Positions 43,297 through 52,476 of a stretch of DNA of 64,000 bases are shown one piece after another. The DNA comes from an uncultured Dehalococcoidia bacterium (GTDB lineage: Bacteria > Chloroflexota > Dehalococcoidia > Lucifugimonadales > CAJWER01), in the NCBI GenBank assembly GCA_958296115.1, contig OY282442.1:2152943-2216942 (forward strand), read 5' to 3'. A program made the translations under genes and the position numbers. Numbering within the stretch: position 1 is the stretch's first letter; the number at the start of each line of letters is the position of its first letter. A model generated the notes under the pieces. It was given only the letters and a program-made list of their open reading frames with translations, was not told the DNA's origin and ran no database searches.

Positions 43297-44499
43297 CTAG
43301 TCCAGGTAGCCGGCCCGGTCGAAGACCTCTGCGAGACGCGCTATCCCCTCGCCTATCTCCTCAGGGGTGTTGTAGCCGTAGCACAGCCTCGCCATGTTGC
43401 GGCCGGACACGCCGTCGGGGGCGAAGTTCACGCCCGGATGGTAGCCAACGTCCACGTCGAGGGCGGCTTGGTGCGTGAGAGTGGTGTTGGCGTCGCCGCG
43501 CAGCCGCAGCCAGACGTATAGGGCGCCCTCTGGACGGCTCCAGGTTGCCGCAGAGCCCATGTTCTCGCCGAGGGCGGCGAGCATGGCGTCGCGCTTGGCG
43601 CGCAGGACGCGGTTGATGTCCGAGATATGCTCCCGCAGGCCGCAGGCCGCGTAGCGGTGAACGGCTAGGGCGGTGAACTGGTTCACTCCGCCGCCGCTCT
43701 TGACTGCGCGCGCGACACCGAGGACCTGGGGAGGCGCGGCGAGGTATCCGAGCCGCATTCCGGGGGCGATTATCTTGGAGAACGAGCCGACGTAGATTAC
43801 GAGACCGGCGTCGTCGAGGGAGTGGATAGAGGTTACGTCCTCGCCCTCGAAACGGAGGTCAACGTAGCAGTCGTCTTCGAGTATGGGGACGCCATGCTTC
43901 TGGGCGATTCGGACGAGGGCCTTTCGGCGTTCGAGGGTCATCGTCCAGCCCTGGGGGTTCTGGAAGGTGGGTATGGTGTAGATCATCTTGGGGCGCCGGC
44001 CCTGGGCCTGCGCAAGCTCGACGGCCTCTTCGAGCGCGTCTGGGTCCATGCCGTCTTGGTCGCACCTTATGCCGCGGACATCCGCGCCGAACCTGCCAAG
44101 TATGCTCAGCGTGCCGCTGTACACGTAATCCTCGGTCAGGACGACGTCGCCAGGTTCGACGAGCGCCTCGATAGCCATGTGCAGGGGTTGGCTGGAGCCG
44201 TCCCCCAGGATGACGTCGTCGGGGGTTACTTCGATGGCGCGGTCGCGTCTGAGCTTGTCGGCGACGTACTCACGGAGAGGCGGGTAGCCCTGGGGGTGCG
44301 GGTATATCGCCAGGTCCGCGCCCTCTTCGGCAAGGGCGCCGCGGAGGGACGACGCGAGCTCGTCGAGGGGGAGCGAGCCGGGGTCGGGGTATGCGACGGC
44401 GAAGTCGTACTTGGCGCGTTGGACCGCGCCGCCCGGCTTCGGCTCCGGCGCGCGGTCCGAGAACAGCTCTTCGAAGTCGAATCGTCCGCCTTGGGTCAT
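43297..44499 (-). CDS. PLP-dependent aminotransferase (class I/II, MocR/LysN-like)
   Basis: 400 residues, fold type I. PLP lysine Lys242 in VGSFSKIIAPGMRLGY; other blocks are YPHPQGYPPLREYVA, DGSSQPLHMAIEALVEPGD, IYTIPTFQNPQGWTM and ILEDDCYVDLRF. No N-terminal GntR domain, so it is an enzyme rather than a MocR regulator. Substrate is not predictable; 2-aminoadipate or aromatic amino acids are typical in the family. Nine bases after the enolase-superfamily gene. Confidence 0.9.
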   Translation of the reverse strand: MTQGGRFDFEELFSDRAPEPKPGGAVQRAKYDFAVAYPDPGSLPLDELASSLRGALAEEGADLAIYPHPQGYPPLREYVADKLRRDRAIEVTPDDVILGDGSSQPLHMAIEALVEPGDVVLTEDYVYSGTLSILGRFGADVRGIRCDQDGMDPDALEEAVELAQAQGRRPKMIYTIPTFQNPQGWTMTLERRKALVRIAQKHGVPILEDDCYVDLRFEGEDVTSIHSLDDAGLVIYVGSFSKIIAPGMRLGYLAAPPQVLGVARAVKSGGGVNQFTALAVHRYAACGLREHISDINRVLRAKRDAMLAALGENMGSAATWSRPEGALYVWLRLRGDANTTLTHQAALDVDVGYHPGVNFAPDGVSGRNMARLCYGYNTPEEIGEGIARLAEVFDRAGYLD

Positions 44500-44508
44500 G
44501 GGCCGCTC

Positions 44509-45600
44509 CTATACTCTCTGGGCGTTCAGCCGCTCCTCGTCTATCTCTACACCCAATCCTGGTCCGTCTGGGACGACTACGCAGCCGTCCTCGTAGCGGA
44601 CCTTCCGCTTCACGACCTGCTCGTAGTACACGAGTGGACCTGATGGATATATGGGTAGGTCGAGGTTGGGCATGGCGGCTGCGACGTGCGCGCGGGCGGC
44701 TGTGCCTATGGAGAGCTCGACGGTGGAGCCGACGAGTGTCTGGATTCCGAACAGCTCGGCGAGGGCGAACGTCTTGACGCACAGGTCGAATCCGGCGTAG
44801 CCGAGACCGGTGTTGAAGACGTCTATGGCGCCGCGCCGGGCCAGGCGCTCGGCGACTTGCGCGCTGGCTATGTGCTCGCCGATGGGGACCTCTACGGCTT
44901 CCTTGACGGCTAGGAAGTCATCTACGGGGGCGTCGTGCCGGCCTAGGACTGGGGACTCGACGAGGTTCGGCTCGAACTTGGCGAGGCGGTCTATGGCCTG
45001 TATCGCGGTATCGACGTCGAGCGTTCCGCTGGCGTCCAGGGCGTTGATCTCGACGCCGCGGCGGGTTATCTCGGACAGCAGCCGCTCGTCGAGGTCGAGG
45101 TCGGCTCCGAAGTAGTATCGGACCATGTTGTGGCCGAGACCCTGCAGCCATTCCACGCGCCGCGCGTTGGCGGCGACGTCGGCGTCGGAGCGGCAGCGCG
45201 CGAGGGGATAAGAGAAGGGGATGCGGTCTCGCAGCTTGCCGCCGGAGAGTTGATGCAGTGGTACGTCCAGGGCCTTCGCAACGAGGTCGTGCAGGGCTAT
45301 GTCTATTCCGCATAGGACCTGGTGGTCCCAGCGGCGGGCCGATAGGTCTATGCGGATCGCGTTGAGGTCGAAGGGGTCTCGTCCGACCAGCATGGGTTCC
45401 AGGCGGGCGCGGAGCCGTTCGACGGCGGGCGGGTCGCTTGCGAAGTCTATGTCGGACATCTCGCCCAGGCCGACCAGCCCCTCGGCATTCAGCCTGACGA
45501 TGACGTGGTATGAGATGGCCTTGTCGGGGTCAGCGGGGCCTGTCCGGCCCATTTCGCGGGTCGAGAATACGGGAATGAGTTCAAGGCTGGCAATCTTCAT
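44509..45600 (-). CDS. Enolase-superfamily (mandelate racemase/muconate lactonizing-like) enzyme
   Basis: 363 residues. Metal ligands Asp189 (NALDASG), Glu215 (LVESPV) and Glu242 (IGEHIAS) are in place on the barrel. The second-strand acid/base site, normally K-x-K, reads VRYYF (160-164), so Arg161 or Tyr may replace the lysine. The capping domain N-terminus (SLELIPVFSTRE) is normal. Probably an acid-sugar dehydratase or racemase variant; this superfamily is expanded in SAR202-like genomes. Starts 10 bases after the small gene upstream. Confidence 0.88.
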   Translation of the reverse strand: MKIASLELIPVFSTREMGRTGPADPDKAISYHVIVRLNAEGLVGLGEMSDIDFASDPPAVERLRARLEPMLVGRDPFDLNAIRIDLSARRWDHQVLCGIDIALHDLVAKALDVPLHQLSGGKLRDRIPFSYPLARCRSDADVAANARRVEWLQGLGHNMVRYYFGADLDLDERLLSEITRRGVEINALDASGTLDVDTAIQAIDRLAKFEPNLVESPVLGRHDAPVDDFLAVKEAVEVPIGEHIASAQVAERLARRGAIDVFNTGLGYAGFDLCVKTFALAELFGIQTLVGSTVELSIGTAARAHVAAAMPNLDLPIYPSGPLVYYEQVVKRKVRYEDGCVVVPDGPGLGVEIDEERLNAQRV

Positions 45601-45610
45601 GGCTCGCGGT

Positions 45611-45973
45611 CTAGTCCAGTAGGATGTCGGACTTGTCGGCGAGCCACAGGAAGGGTTCGCCCCATTGCCTTGGGTCGTCCACGCTCCATTCGCCGCCGCC
45701 CAGGGGCCTCATGCGGACGCCCCATTCGCCGCCGATTATGAGGTGCGCCTCGGCTTGGCCGGAGTCGGACACGGGGACGTACATGGCTTGGCATGGGCTG
45801 CCGTCCTCGTCGCCGCTCCAGCCGGTCACTTCGTAGATGCCGTGGGGCCTATCGGGTTCGAACAGGCGGACCCTGGAGACGGGCGCGGGATCGGCGCGCG
45901 CCTCGAAGACTTGGAGCGGCATATAGTCGCAGTTGTCGTTCTCTTCTACCTCGACGTACACGGACTCGGCCAT
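45611..45973 (-). CDS. Small acidic hypothetical protein
   Basis: 120 residues from the ATG at 45973 (GAGGAG is nine bases upstream; the ATG at 45982 would sit directly on it). Acidic, with SVYVEVEENDNCDYMPLQVFEAR and a Gly/Trp-rich end (GGGEWSVDDPRQWGEPFLWL). No membrane segment. Family not recognised. Between FabI and the enolase-superfamily gene in one run. Confidence 0.65.
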   Translation of the reverse strand: MAESVYVEVEENDNCDYMPLQVFEARADPAPVSRVRLFEPDRPHGIYEVTGWSGDEDGSPCQAMYVPVSDSGQAEAHLIIGGEWGVRMRPLGGGEWSVDDPRQWGEPFLWLADKSDILLD

Positions 45974-45986
45974 GCCTACCATCTCC

Positions 45987-46763
45987 TCATATGCCCATGA
46001 CGCTGTAGCCGGTATCGACGTGTATGACTTGGCCTGTAACCCCGCTGGATAGGTCGCTGGATAGGTACAGGGCGGTCTTGGCTACTTCGTCAACGGTGAT
46101 GTTTCGGCGCATGGGCGAGCGCTCGGCGTGGATGCGCTTCATGTCGCGGTAGTGGCTGATGACTCGGGACGACAGGGTATCGAGCGGTCCCGCGGATATG
46201 GCGTTGACCCTGACGTTGGCGGGGCCGAGGTCGGAGGCGAGCTGCTTGACCTCGTTCTCGAGGGCGGCCTTGGCGGTCCCCATGACGTTGTAGCCTGGGA
46301 AGACGCGCTCGGATGCCTGGAAGGTCATCGCCAGGACCGAGCCGCCGTCGGGTTCCATGAGAGGGGCGGCGTGCCTGGCGATGGGTATGAGTGAGTAGGC
46401 GCTCACGTCGAGGGCGAGCCGGAAGCCCTCGCGGCCCGTCTCCATGAAGGGGCCGCCGAGGTCTTCGCGGTTTGCGAAGGCGATGCTGTGGACGACGACG
46501 TCGAGCCTGCCGATCTCGCTGGCGATGCGGTCGTATGCGGCGGCGACGTTCTCGTCCTCGCTGACGTCGCACTCGACGAGAAGGGCATCGTCCCAGGGTT
46601 CTACAAGCTTGGACACGGAAGCGCGCACTCGCTCGTTCTGGTATGCGACGGCGAGCCTGGCTCCCGCTTCGTGGAGGACCCGGGCAATGGCCCAAGCGAT
46701 GCTTCGGTGGTTGGCCACACCGAAGACGACGCCGGTCTTGCCGGCCAAGTCTATGGGGTACAT
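45987..46763 (-). CDS. fabI: Enoyl-ACP reductase (FabI type)
   Basis: 258 residues, short-chain dehydrogenase fold, last reduction of fatty-acid elongation. GVANHRSIAWAIA is the FabI-type NADH site; the active pair is Tyr158 and Lys165 in YNVMGTAK. The first conserved tyrosine, ten residues before Tyr158 in E. coli FabI, is Phe148 here (MTFQASER). The C-terminus GVTGQVIHVDTGYSVMG is standard. Together with fabF at 49666 it gives part of the type II FAS pathway. Confidence 0.93.
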   Translation of the reverse strand: MYPIDLAGKTGVVFGVANHRSIAWAIARVLHEAGARLAVAYQNERVRASVSKLVEPWDDALLVECDVSEDENVAAAYDRIASEIGRLDVVVHSIAFANREDLGGPFMETGREGFRLALDVSAYSLIPIARHAAPLMEPDGGSVLAMTFQASERVFPGYNVMGTAKAALENEVKQLASDLGPANVRVNAISAGPLDTLSSRVISHYRDMKRIHAERSPMRRNITVDEVAKTALYLSSDLSSGVTGQVIHVDTGYSVMGI

Positions 46764-46788
46764 CTACACTCTCCGTAGAGCTCTACGT

Positions 46789-47205
46789 CTATCTGTAGTG
46801 AACTCGGTCGGGCGCCATCGAGATTATGACGCGGTTCTCCCGTCGGAGCGCGGCCATGCGCTTCTCGACGCCTTCGGGCTTGACGTATCTCTCGACGATG
46901 GCGCGGGTGTCGGGCCAGATGCCGTCGCCGTCGCGGATTTCGACAGAGCCGCTGAGCGTGACGTACTCGCGGGCGTCCGTGCCGGAGAAGACGCAGACGG
47001 CCATCCTGTTGTCCCTGACGAGGTTGCGGCGCTTCACGCGCTCTTTCGTGGTCGAGATGGTCAGCCTGCCGTCCGAATAGCGGTACCAGTTGGGCGTGAG
47101 CTGGGGCATACCGGTCGCGCCGATGGTGGCTACGACGGCGATCCGGGGCGGATCGAGGAACGCGGCGAGCCTCGCCTCTTCCTCGGCATCCAGGTTGGCT
47201 GCCAT
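46789..47205 (-). CDS. PPOX-class (pyridoxamine oxidase-like) FMN/F420-dependent protein
   Basis: 138 residues from the ATG at 47205 with AAGGAG nine bases upstream. Split-barrel pattern: VVATIGATGMPQLTPNWYRY, LTISTTKERVKRRNLVRDNR, VTLSGSVEIRD. This matches F420-dependent PPOX proteins (TIGR03618-like) that reduce unsaturated compounds. Divergent from the NDUFA9-like gene. Confidence 0.88.
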   Translation of the reverse strand: MAANLDAEEEARLAAFLDPPRIAVVATIGATGMPQLTPNWYRYSDGRLTISTTKERVKRRNLVRDNRMAVCVFSGTDAREYVTLSGSVEIRDGDGIWPDTRAIVERYVKPEGVEKRMAALRRENRVIISMAPDRVHYR

Positions 47206-47323
47206 TGGATAAACTCCTTGTCGCTGGACGGGCAAAGTGTATCAGGGCGAGGACGGCATGAACAGACCCGTTTGACACCTATACGGCCCCTTGTTACGCT
47301 CCATGCGTCGGTTGGGGGAGAAG

Positions 47324-48271
47324 ATGCGCGTCCTGGTAACAGGTTCGACAGGGTTCATAGGGCGAAGGGTCGTCGCGCTGCTCGCCGCCGAGGGGCACTC
47401 TGTCCGGGCGATGACGCGTTCGCCGTCCAGGGCGTCGGCGCTGTTCGAGGGCATCGACGTTGAGGCTGTGCGGGGGGACGCGCTCGCCAGTGAATCACTG
47501 GCGAGGGTCTGCGAGGGCATGGACGCGGTGGTGCATACTATCGCGGCTGTGCGTGAGGTGGACGGATTCACCTTTCCACGAATCAACGCGGGTGTAACGG
47601 GCCTGATGGTCGACGCCGCGGAGGCTGCGGGGGTGTCGCGCTTCGTGTACGCCAGCGCGATTGGGGCCTCGTCGGATCCCGCGACGCCGTACCTGTACAG
47701 CCGCTGGGTGGCAGAGCAGAGGGTGGAGATTTCCGCGATAGACAGCGGCATCCTTCGGTTCTCGGTGGGGTTCGGCAAGGGCGACGAGTTCTTCAACGCG
47801 CTTGCGGCGCTGGTCAAGCTCTCGCCGATAGTCCCTATCGCTGGGGACGGCAGAGCGCGCTTCCAGCCCATATCGGCGGATGACGCGGCGAGGTGCTTGG
47901 CGGCGGCGGTGGAGGAGAAGGGCAGCAGGACCTTCGAGCTGGGAGGGCCTGACCACTACACCTATGACGAGATGATCGACATAATCGCGGAGACGCTGGG
48001 GGTGAGGATTGCGAAGGCACACGTGCCGCTCGGGCTGTTCACGCCGGTGGCCGCCATGATGGAGGCTCTGATGCCGAGGCCGCCGGTCACGCCGGACCTG
48101 CTCAAGCTGCTGGCGACCGACAACACTGCGGAGCTCGACTCGGTACAGGTCAACTTCGGATTCATGCCGATGCCGCTCATGGGCAATCTCGAATACATAA
48201 AGAGCATCACGCTGGGGGACGCGCTGAAGATCAACCTGGGCGTCATGCCGGCCCGCATACGAGACCATTAG
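47324..48271 (+). CDS. NAD(P)-binding reductase, NDUFA9/atypical SDR type
   Basis: 315 residues from the ATG at 47324 (MRVLVTGSTGFIGRR), the usual start for this family; two earlier Met codons are open. The Rossmann motif TGSTGFIG, a DAVVHTIAAV strand and VYASAIGA match complex-I NDUFA9-like and NmrA-like proteins. A late TYDEMIDIIAETLG stretch is also typical. Likely binds a quinone or isoprenoid substrate; not assigned. Confidence 0.85.
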   Translation: MRVLVTGSTGFIGRRVVALLAAEGHSVRAMTRSPSRASALFEGIDVEAVRGDALASESLARVCEGMDAVVHTIAAVREVDGFTFPRINAGVTGLMVDAAEAAGVSRFVYASAIGASSDPATPYLYSRWVAEQRVEISAIDSGILRFSVGFGKGDEFFNALAALVKLSPIVPIAGDGRARFQPISADDAARCLAAAVEEKGSRTFELGGPDHYTYDEMIDIIAETLGVRIAKAHVPLGLFTPVAAMMEALMPRPPVTPDLLKLLATDNTAELDSVQVNFGFMPMPLMGNLEYIKSITLGDALKINLGVMPARIRDH

Positions 48272-48272
48272 G

Positions 48273-49646
48273 ATGCCGCGCCCAGCTCAGTCCCACACGG
48301 CGGTTCAGCCTCGGCTCTCCTACAAGGACGCGGTGGAGTTGATCATGGGGCTGGCGGACTTCGAACGGGGCTCTCACAGCCCCGGACACGGAGTATTCCA
48401 CCTCGACCGGATGAGGTTGCTCATGGACCGGGTGGGGAATCCTCACCTGGGCGTTCCCACGATTCACGTTGCGGGTACGAAGGGCAAGGGCAGCACGTCG
48501 GCGATGATCACCTCGATACTCTCGGCGGACGGTTATAGGACGGGGTTGTACACGTCCCCACACCTTCACAGCGTGACCGAGCGTATCCGGGTGGGGCTGG
48601 AACCTGTGTCGAAGGCCGATTTCGCGGGCCTGGTCGAGCGGCTCTGGCCGGAGTCCGTCCACGTCAGCGAGCGCGGCGGGTACGGCGAGATCACGTTCTT
48701 CGAGTTCGTGACGGGAATGGCATTCATGCACTTCGAGCGGGTAGGGGCGGATTACCAGGTGATCGAGGTCGGGCTTGGCGGGCGTCTGGACGCGACGAAC
48801 GTAGTCAGTCCGGAGGTGTGCGTGATAACGCCGATCATGCTCGATCACGTGTCGGTGCTGGGGGACACGATAGAGCTGATAGCCGGGGAGAAGGCGGGCA
48901 TCATCAAGCCCGGCGTCCCGGTCACGGCGGCGCCCCAGTCCGAGGCGGCCATCGGCGTGTTCGCCAGGGTTGCGGGCGAGAGAGGGGCGAGGCTGGTCCG
49001 GGTCGATGAGGTTGCGGCGATACGGCCCTGCCGGGCGGGCCTGGACGGCCAGTCGTTCGAGGTAGCGACCAGCCGGGGGAAGTATGGGCTGCGCACGACC
49101 TTGCTGGGCAACTACCAGCGGGAGAACGCGGCGACGGCGGTGACGGCGGTGGAGACGCTGGGCCGGCCGGTCTCGCGCTCAGCGGTCGTCGAGGGCATAG
49201 CGGATGTGCGGTGGCCTGCGCGGATGCAGCTCCTGTCGGCGGGCGGCGCGAGGGTACTAGTGGACGGCGCGCACAACCCGGAGTCGGTCGGACACCTGGC
49301 GGCGGCAGTGCGGCAATACTTCGAGTTCGAGCGGCTGACGCTGATATTCGGAGCGACGCGGGGCCACAGCGCGGCGGGGATGCTCCGGGAGCTCACGGGC
49401 CTCTCGCCAGTGGTGGCGGCGGTCGCGTCCAGGCATCCCAAATCGGCGACGCGCGGGGAGATCGCCGAGGCGGCGAGGGCGAGCGGGCTGGAGGTTGCCT
49501 ACGAGTCGGACGACGTGGGCGCGGCGACGAGATGGGCGGTGGAGAGGGTTGGGCCGGGCGACCTGGCGCTTGCGACGGGTTCGCTGGCTGTAGCGGCGGA
49601 GGTCATCGAGGAATTGGAAGGAATCGAGCCGGAGATATACAACTGA
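48273..49646 (+). CDS. folC: Folylpolyglutamate synthase / dihydrofolate synthase
   Basis: 457 residues of the Mur-ligase-like FolC family. P-loop GTKGKGSTSAMI, YTSPHLHSVTERI, VEVGLGGRLDATNV, IKPGVPV and VDGAHNPESV are diagnostic. It adds glutamates to folates. The ATG directly follows the stop of the upstream gene by one base, so it is probably co-translated. Confidence 0.95.
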   Translation: MPRPAQSHTAVQPRLSYKDAVELIMGLADFERGSHSPGHGVFHLDRMRLLMDRVGNPHLGVPTIHVAGTKGKGSTSAMITSILSADGYRTGLYTSPHLHSVTERIRVGLEPVSKADFAGLVERLWPESVHVSERGGYGEITFFEFVTGMAFMHFERVGADYQVIEVGLGGRLDATNVVSPEVCVITPIMLDHVSVLGDTIELIAGEKAGIIKPGVPVTAAPQSEAAIGVFARVAGERGARLVRVDEVAAIRPCRAGLDGQSFEVATSRGKYGLRTTLLGNYQRENAATAVTAVETLGRPVSRSAVVEGIADVRWPARMQLLSAGGARVLVDGAHNPESVGHLAAAVRQYFEFERLTLIFGATRGHSAAGMLRELTGLSPVVAAVASRHPKSATRGEIAEAARASGLEVAYESDDVGAATRWAVERVGPGDLALATGSLAVAAEVIEELEGIEPEIYN

Positions 49647-49665
49647 ATCATAAGGCGGAATAGGC

Positions 49666-50919
49666 ATGAATGCTAACAGGCGCGGGCGGGCGGTGGTTAC
49701 TGGCATGGGGGCGGTTACGCCTCTGGGGGAGTCGGTGGACGAGTTTTGGGCGGCGCTGGTCAGGGGGGAGTCGGGCATCGGGGAGATCACGCTTGCCGAC
49801 ACGACCCGGTTCCCCAGCAAGATAGCTGGGGAGGTGTCCGGATTCGACGCGGGTACGTACATGGACAGGCGTGACTCGCGTCGGATGGCGCGGTTCTCCC
49901 AGCTTGCCGTGGCAGCGGCCGGCCTTGCCATCGAGGACGCCGGCCTCGACCTGAGCTCACTCGACCGCGACCGCCTGGGGGTGGTGATGGGGAATGGCAA
50001 TGGCGGGTTCCCGACGACGGAGGAGAACGCGCGGGTACTCGTGTCGCGCGGCGGGATGCGCATGAGCCCGCACTTCATCCCGATGGTCTTGCCGAACATG
50101 GCTGCCGCCAACGTCAGCCGCATCTTCGGGCTGAGGGGGTACACGTCCACTATCATAACGGCCTGCGCGGCGGGCACGCAGGGGATCGGGGAGGCGGCGG
50201 AGGTGGTGAGGCGGGGCGCGGCGGACGTGGCGCTCGGGGGCGGGTGCGAGGCGGGGATCTGCGAGCTGGGGCTGGGCGGGTTCAACATCATCAGGGCGCT
50301 GTCGAGGTTCCAGGGCGACCCGGCGAAGGCGAGCCGTCCTTTCGACGCGAACCGGGACGGTTTCGTGCCGGCCGAGGGGGCGGCGCTGCTGGTAATCGAG
50401 AGATTGGAGCACGCGCTGGACCGGGGCGCGAATATACTCGCCGAGGTTATCGGGCAGGGCGTCTCGTCTGACGCCTTCCACGCGGTGCAGCCGGACGAGG
50501 ACGGCAGCGGCGCGGCGCGGGCGATACGGGCGGCCCTAGCAGACGCGGGCATCGGCCCCGGCGAGATCGATTACATCAACGCGCACGGCACGTCCACGCC
50601 ATTGAACGACCTTGCCGAGACGCTTGGGGTCAAGGCGGCGCTGGGGGAGCGGGCATACGAGACGCCTATGAGCTCCACCAAGTCCATGATCGGTCACGCC
50701 CTGGGCGGGGCGGGCGCTATCGAGGCCGTCGCGTCCATCAAGACTATCCTCGAAAACGAGATTCACCCGACGATAAATTACGAGACGCCGGACCCCGAAT
50801 GCGACTTGGACTACGTGCCGAACGAGCCGCGCAAGCGGCGGGTGGACACGGTCATGTCCAACAGCTTCGGATTCGGAGGGCAGAACGCCTGCGTCATCCT
50901 ACGCCGTTTCGACGAGTAG
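49666..50919 (+). CDS. fabF: 3-oxoacyl-ACP synthase II
   Basis: 417 residues, thiolase fold. Active site Cys167 (TACAAGTQG), His307 (NAHGTSTPLND), Lys339 (SSTKSMIGH) and His344 are all present. N-terminal VVTGMGAVTPLG and C-terminal NSFGFGGQNACVI are standard. It extends acyl-ACP in fatty-acid synthesis. Confidence 0.96.
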   Translation: MNANRRGRAVVTGMGAVTPLGESVDEFWAALVRGESGIGEITLADTTRFPSKIAGEVSGFDAGTYMDRRDSRRMARFSQLAVAAAGLAIEDAGLDLSSLDRDRLGVVMGNGNGGFPTTEENARVLVSRGGMRMSPHFIPMVLPNMAAANVSRIFGLRGYTSTIITACAAGTQGIGEAAEVVRRGAADVALGGGCEAGICELGLGGFNIIRALSRFQGDPAKASRPFDANRDGFVPAEGAALLVIERLEHALDRGANILAEVIGQGVSSDAFHAVQPDEDGSGAARAIRAALADAGIGPGEIDYINAHGTSTPLNDLAETLGVKAALGERAYETPMSSTKSMIGHALGGAGAIEAVASIKTILENEIHPTINYETPDPECDLDYVPNEPRKRRVDTVMSNSFGFGGQNACVILRRFDE

Positions 50920-50945
50920 CCGTGTCAGCAGCCGTCGCAAGACGT

Positions 50946-52421
50946 ATGGGCGAGCGATATGACGTGGTGGTGGTCGGGGCTGGGAACGCGGCGTTGTGCG
51001 CCGCGCTGTCGGCTGCTGAAGCGGGGGCGTCCGCGCTGGCGCTGGAGAAGGCGCCGCGGTACCTGCGGGGCGGGAACACGTACTTCACTGGCGGGCTGTT
51101 CAGGTTTGCGTACGACGCGCCGGAGCAGGTGTTCGATCTCGTCGCGGACCTGACGGATGAGGAGAGGGCGCGGGTGGATCTGGGGAGCTATCCGGAGTCG
51201 GCGTTCGAGGCGGACTTGGCGCGGATGACGGACGGGCGGGCGGACGCGGAGCTGGCGCGGGTCCTGGTCTCGCGGTCGTATTCGACGATGGCGTGGCTGC
51301 GCGACAAGGGCGTGCGCTGGGCGCTGGCATACGGTCGGCAGGCGTTCGAGCGTGATGGGAGAGCGCGGTTCTGGGGCGGGCTGGTCTTGGAGGCGGTTGG
51401 GGGCGGCGTCGGGTTGTCGGACCGGCTGTTCGAGCTTGCAGAGAGGGCGGGCGTCGAGGTGGAGTACGAGGCGGAGGCGGTTGGTCTCGAGATGGGCGAG
51501 CGCGGGGTGAGCGGCGTGGTAGTTCGGGGGCCGCATGGGACGCGGAAGGTCAGGGCGGGCGCGGTAGCGCTTGCGAGCGGCGGGTTCCAGGCGAACGCGG
51601 AGATGCGGGCGCGGCATCTTGGGCCTGCGTGGGCGTCGGCGAAGGTGCGCGGGACGCAGTTCGACACGGGGGACGGCATCCGGATGGCGCTCGACGCCGG
51701 GGCGCAGGCGTTCGGGGACTGGGGCGGGTGCCACGCGGTTGCGTGGGACCTGAACGCGCCGGCGTTCGGCGACCGCAAGATAGGAGACCTGCACCAGAAG
51801 CACTCGTATCCGCTGGGCATCGTGGTTGACGTGGAGGGCAGGCGGTTCGTGGACGAGGGGGCGGACTTTCGGAATTACACCTATGCGAGGTACGGGCGTG
51901 AGATATTGACGCGCCCTCACGGGGCGGCGTTCCAGATATTCGACGCGAAGACGGTGGAGTTGCTGCGGGACGAGTATAGGATTCCGCAGGTGTCCAAGGT
52001 GGAGGCGGACACTATCGAGGGGCTTGCGGCGGGCCTGGGGGTCGAGCCGGATGGCCTGGAGCGGACGGTGGCGGAGTTCAACGCGGCGGTACGGCCGGGG
52101 GCGTTCGACCCTGCGAAGCTGGACGGCAAGAGCGCTGATGGGATATGTCCGCCGAAGTCGAACTGGGCGCTGCCGCTGGATACGCCGCCATACGTTGGGT
52201 ACGCGGTTACGTGCGGGATTACGTTCACGTTCGGCGGGCTGCGTGTTGACGGCAGGGCGCGGGTCTTGGACTCGGAGGGCCGGCCGATTGGAGGGCTGTA
52301 CGCGGCGGGGGAGATGGTGGGCGGGCTGTTCTACGGCAACTATCCGGGGGGTTCGGGGCTGATGGCGGGGGCGGCGCTCGGTCGGGCGGCGGGAGAGGGG
52401 GCGGCTGGGGTGAGTGGGTAA
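50946..52421 (+). CDS. FAD-dependent dehydrogenase, TcuA (tricarballylate dehydrogenase)-like
   Basis: 491 residues. FAD site VVVVGAGNAALCAAL at the N-terminus (residues ~7-21), then GGNTYFTGGLFR, a middle VALASGGF strand, RFVDEGADFRNYTYA and a C-terminal ITFTFGGLRV...GLYAAGEMVGG. It belongs to the fumarate-reductase/3-ketosteroid-dehydrogenase flavoprotein family, closest in motif to TcuA. ATG 50946 is chosen; a GTG at 50922 just after the fabF stop is also possible. A 180-base piece is repeated at 54121-54299. Confidence 0.9.
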   Translation: MGERYDVVVVGAGNAALCAALSAAEAGASALALEKAPRYLRGGNTYFTGGLFRFAYDAPEQVFDLVADLTDEERARVDLGSYPESAFEADLARMTDGRADAELARVLVSRSYSTMAWLRDKGVRWALAYGRQAFERDGRARFWGGLVLEAVGGGVGLSDRLFELAERAGVEVEYEAEAVGLEMGERGVSGVVVRGPHGTRKVRAGAVALASGGFQANAEMRARHLGPAWASAKVRGTQFDTGDGIRMALDAGAQAFGDWGGCHAVAWDLNAPAFGDRKIGDLHQKHSYPLGIVVDVEGRRFVDEGADFRNYTYARYGREILTRPHGAAFQIFDAKTVELLRDEYRIPQVSKVEADTIEGLAAGLGVEPDGLERTVAEFNAAVRPGAFDPAKLDGKSADGICPPKSNWALPLDTPPYVGYAVTCGITFTFGGLRVDGRARVLDSEGRPIGGLYAAGEMVGGLFYGNYPGGSGLMAGAALGRAAGEGAAGVSG

Positions 52422-52476
52422 AGATGGAGGTTGGCGGGGTTCTGTTATACTGCGGGCGGCCCACGCGGAGGTTGCC

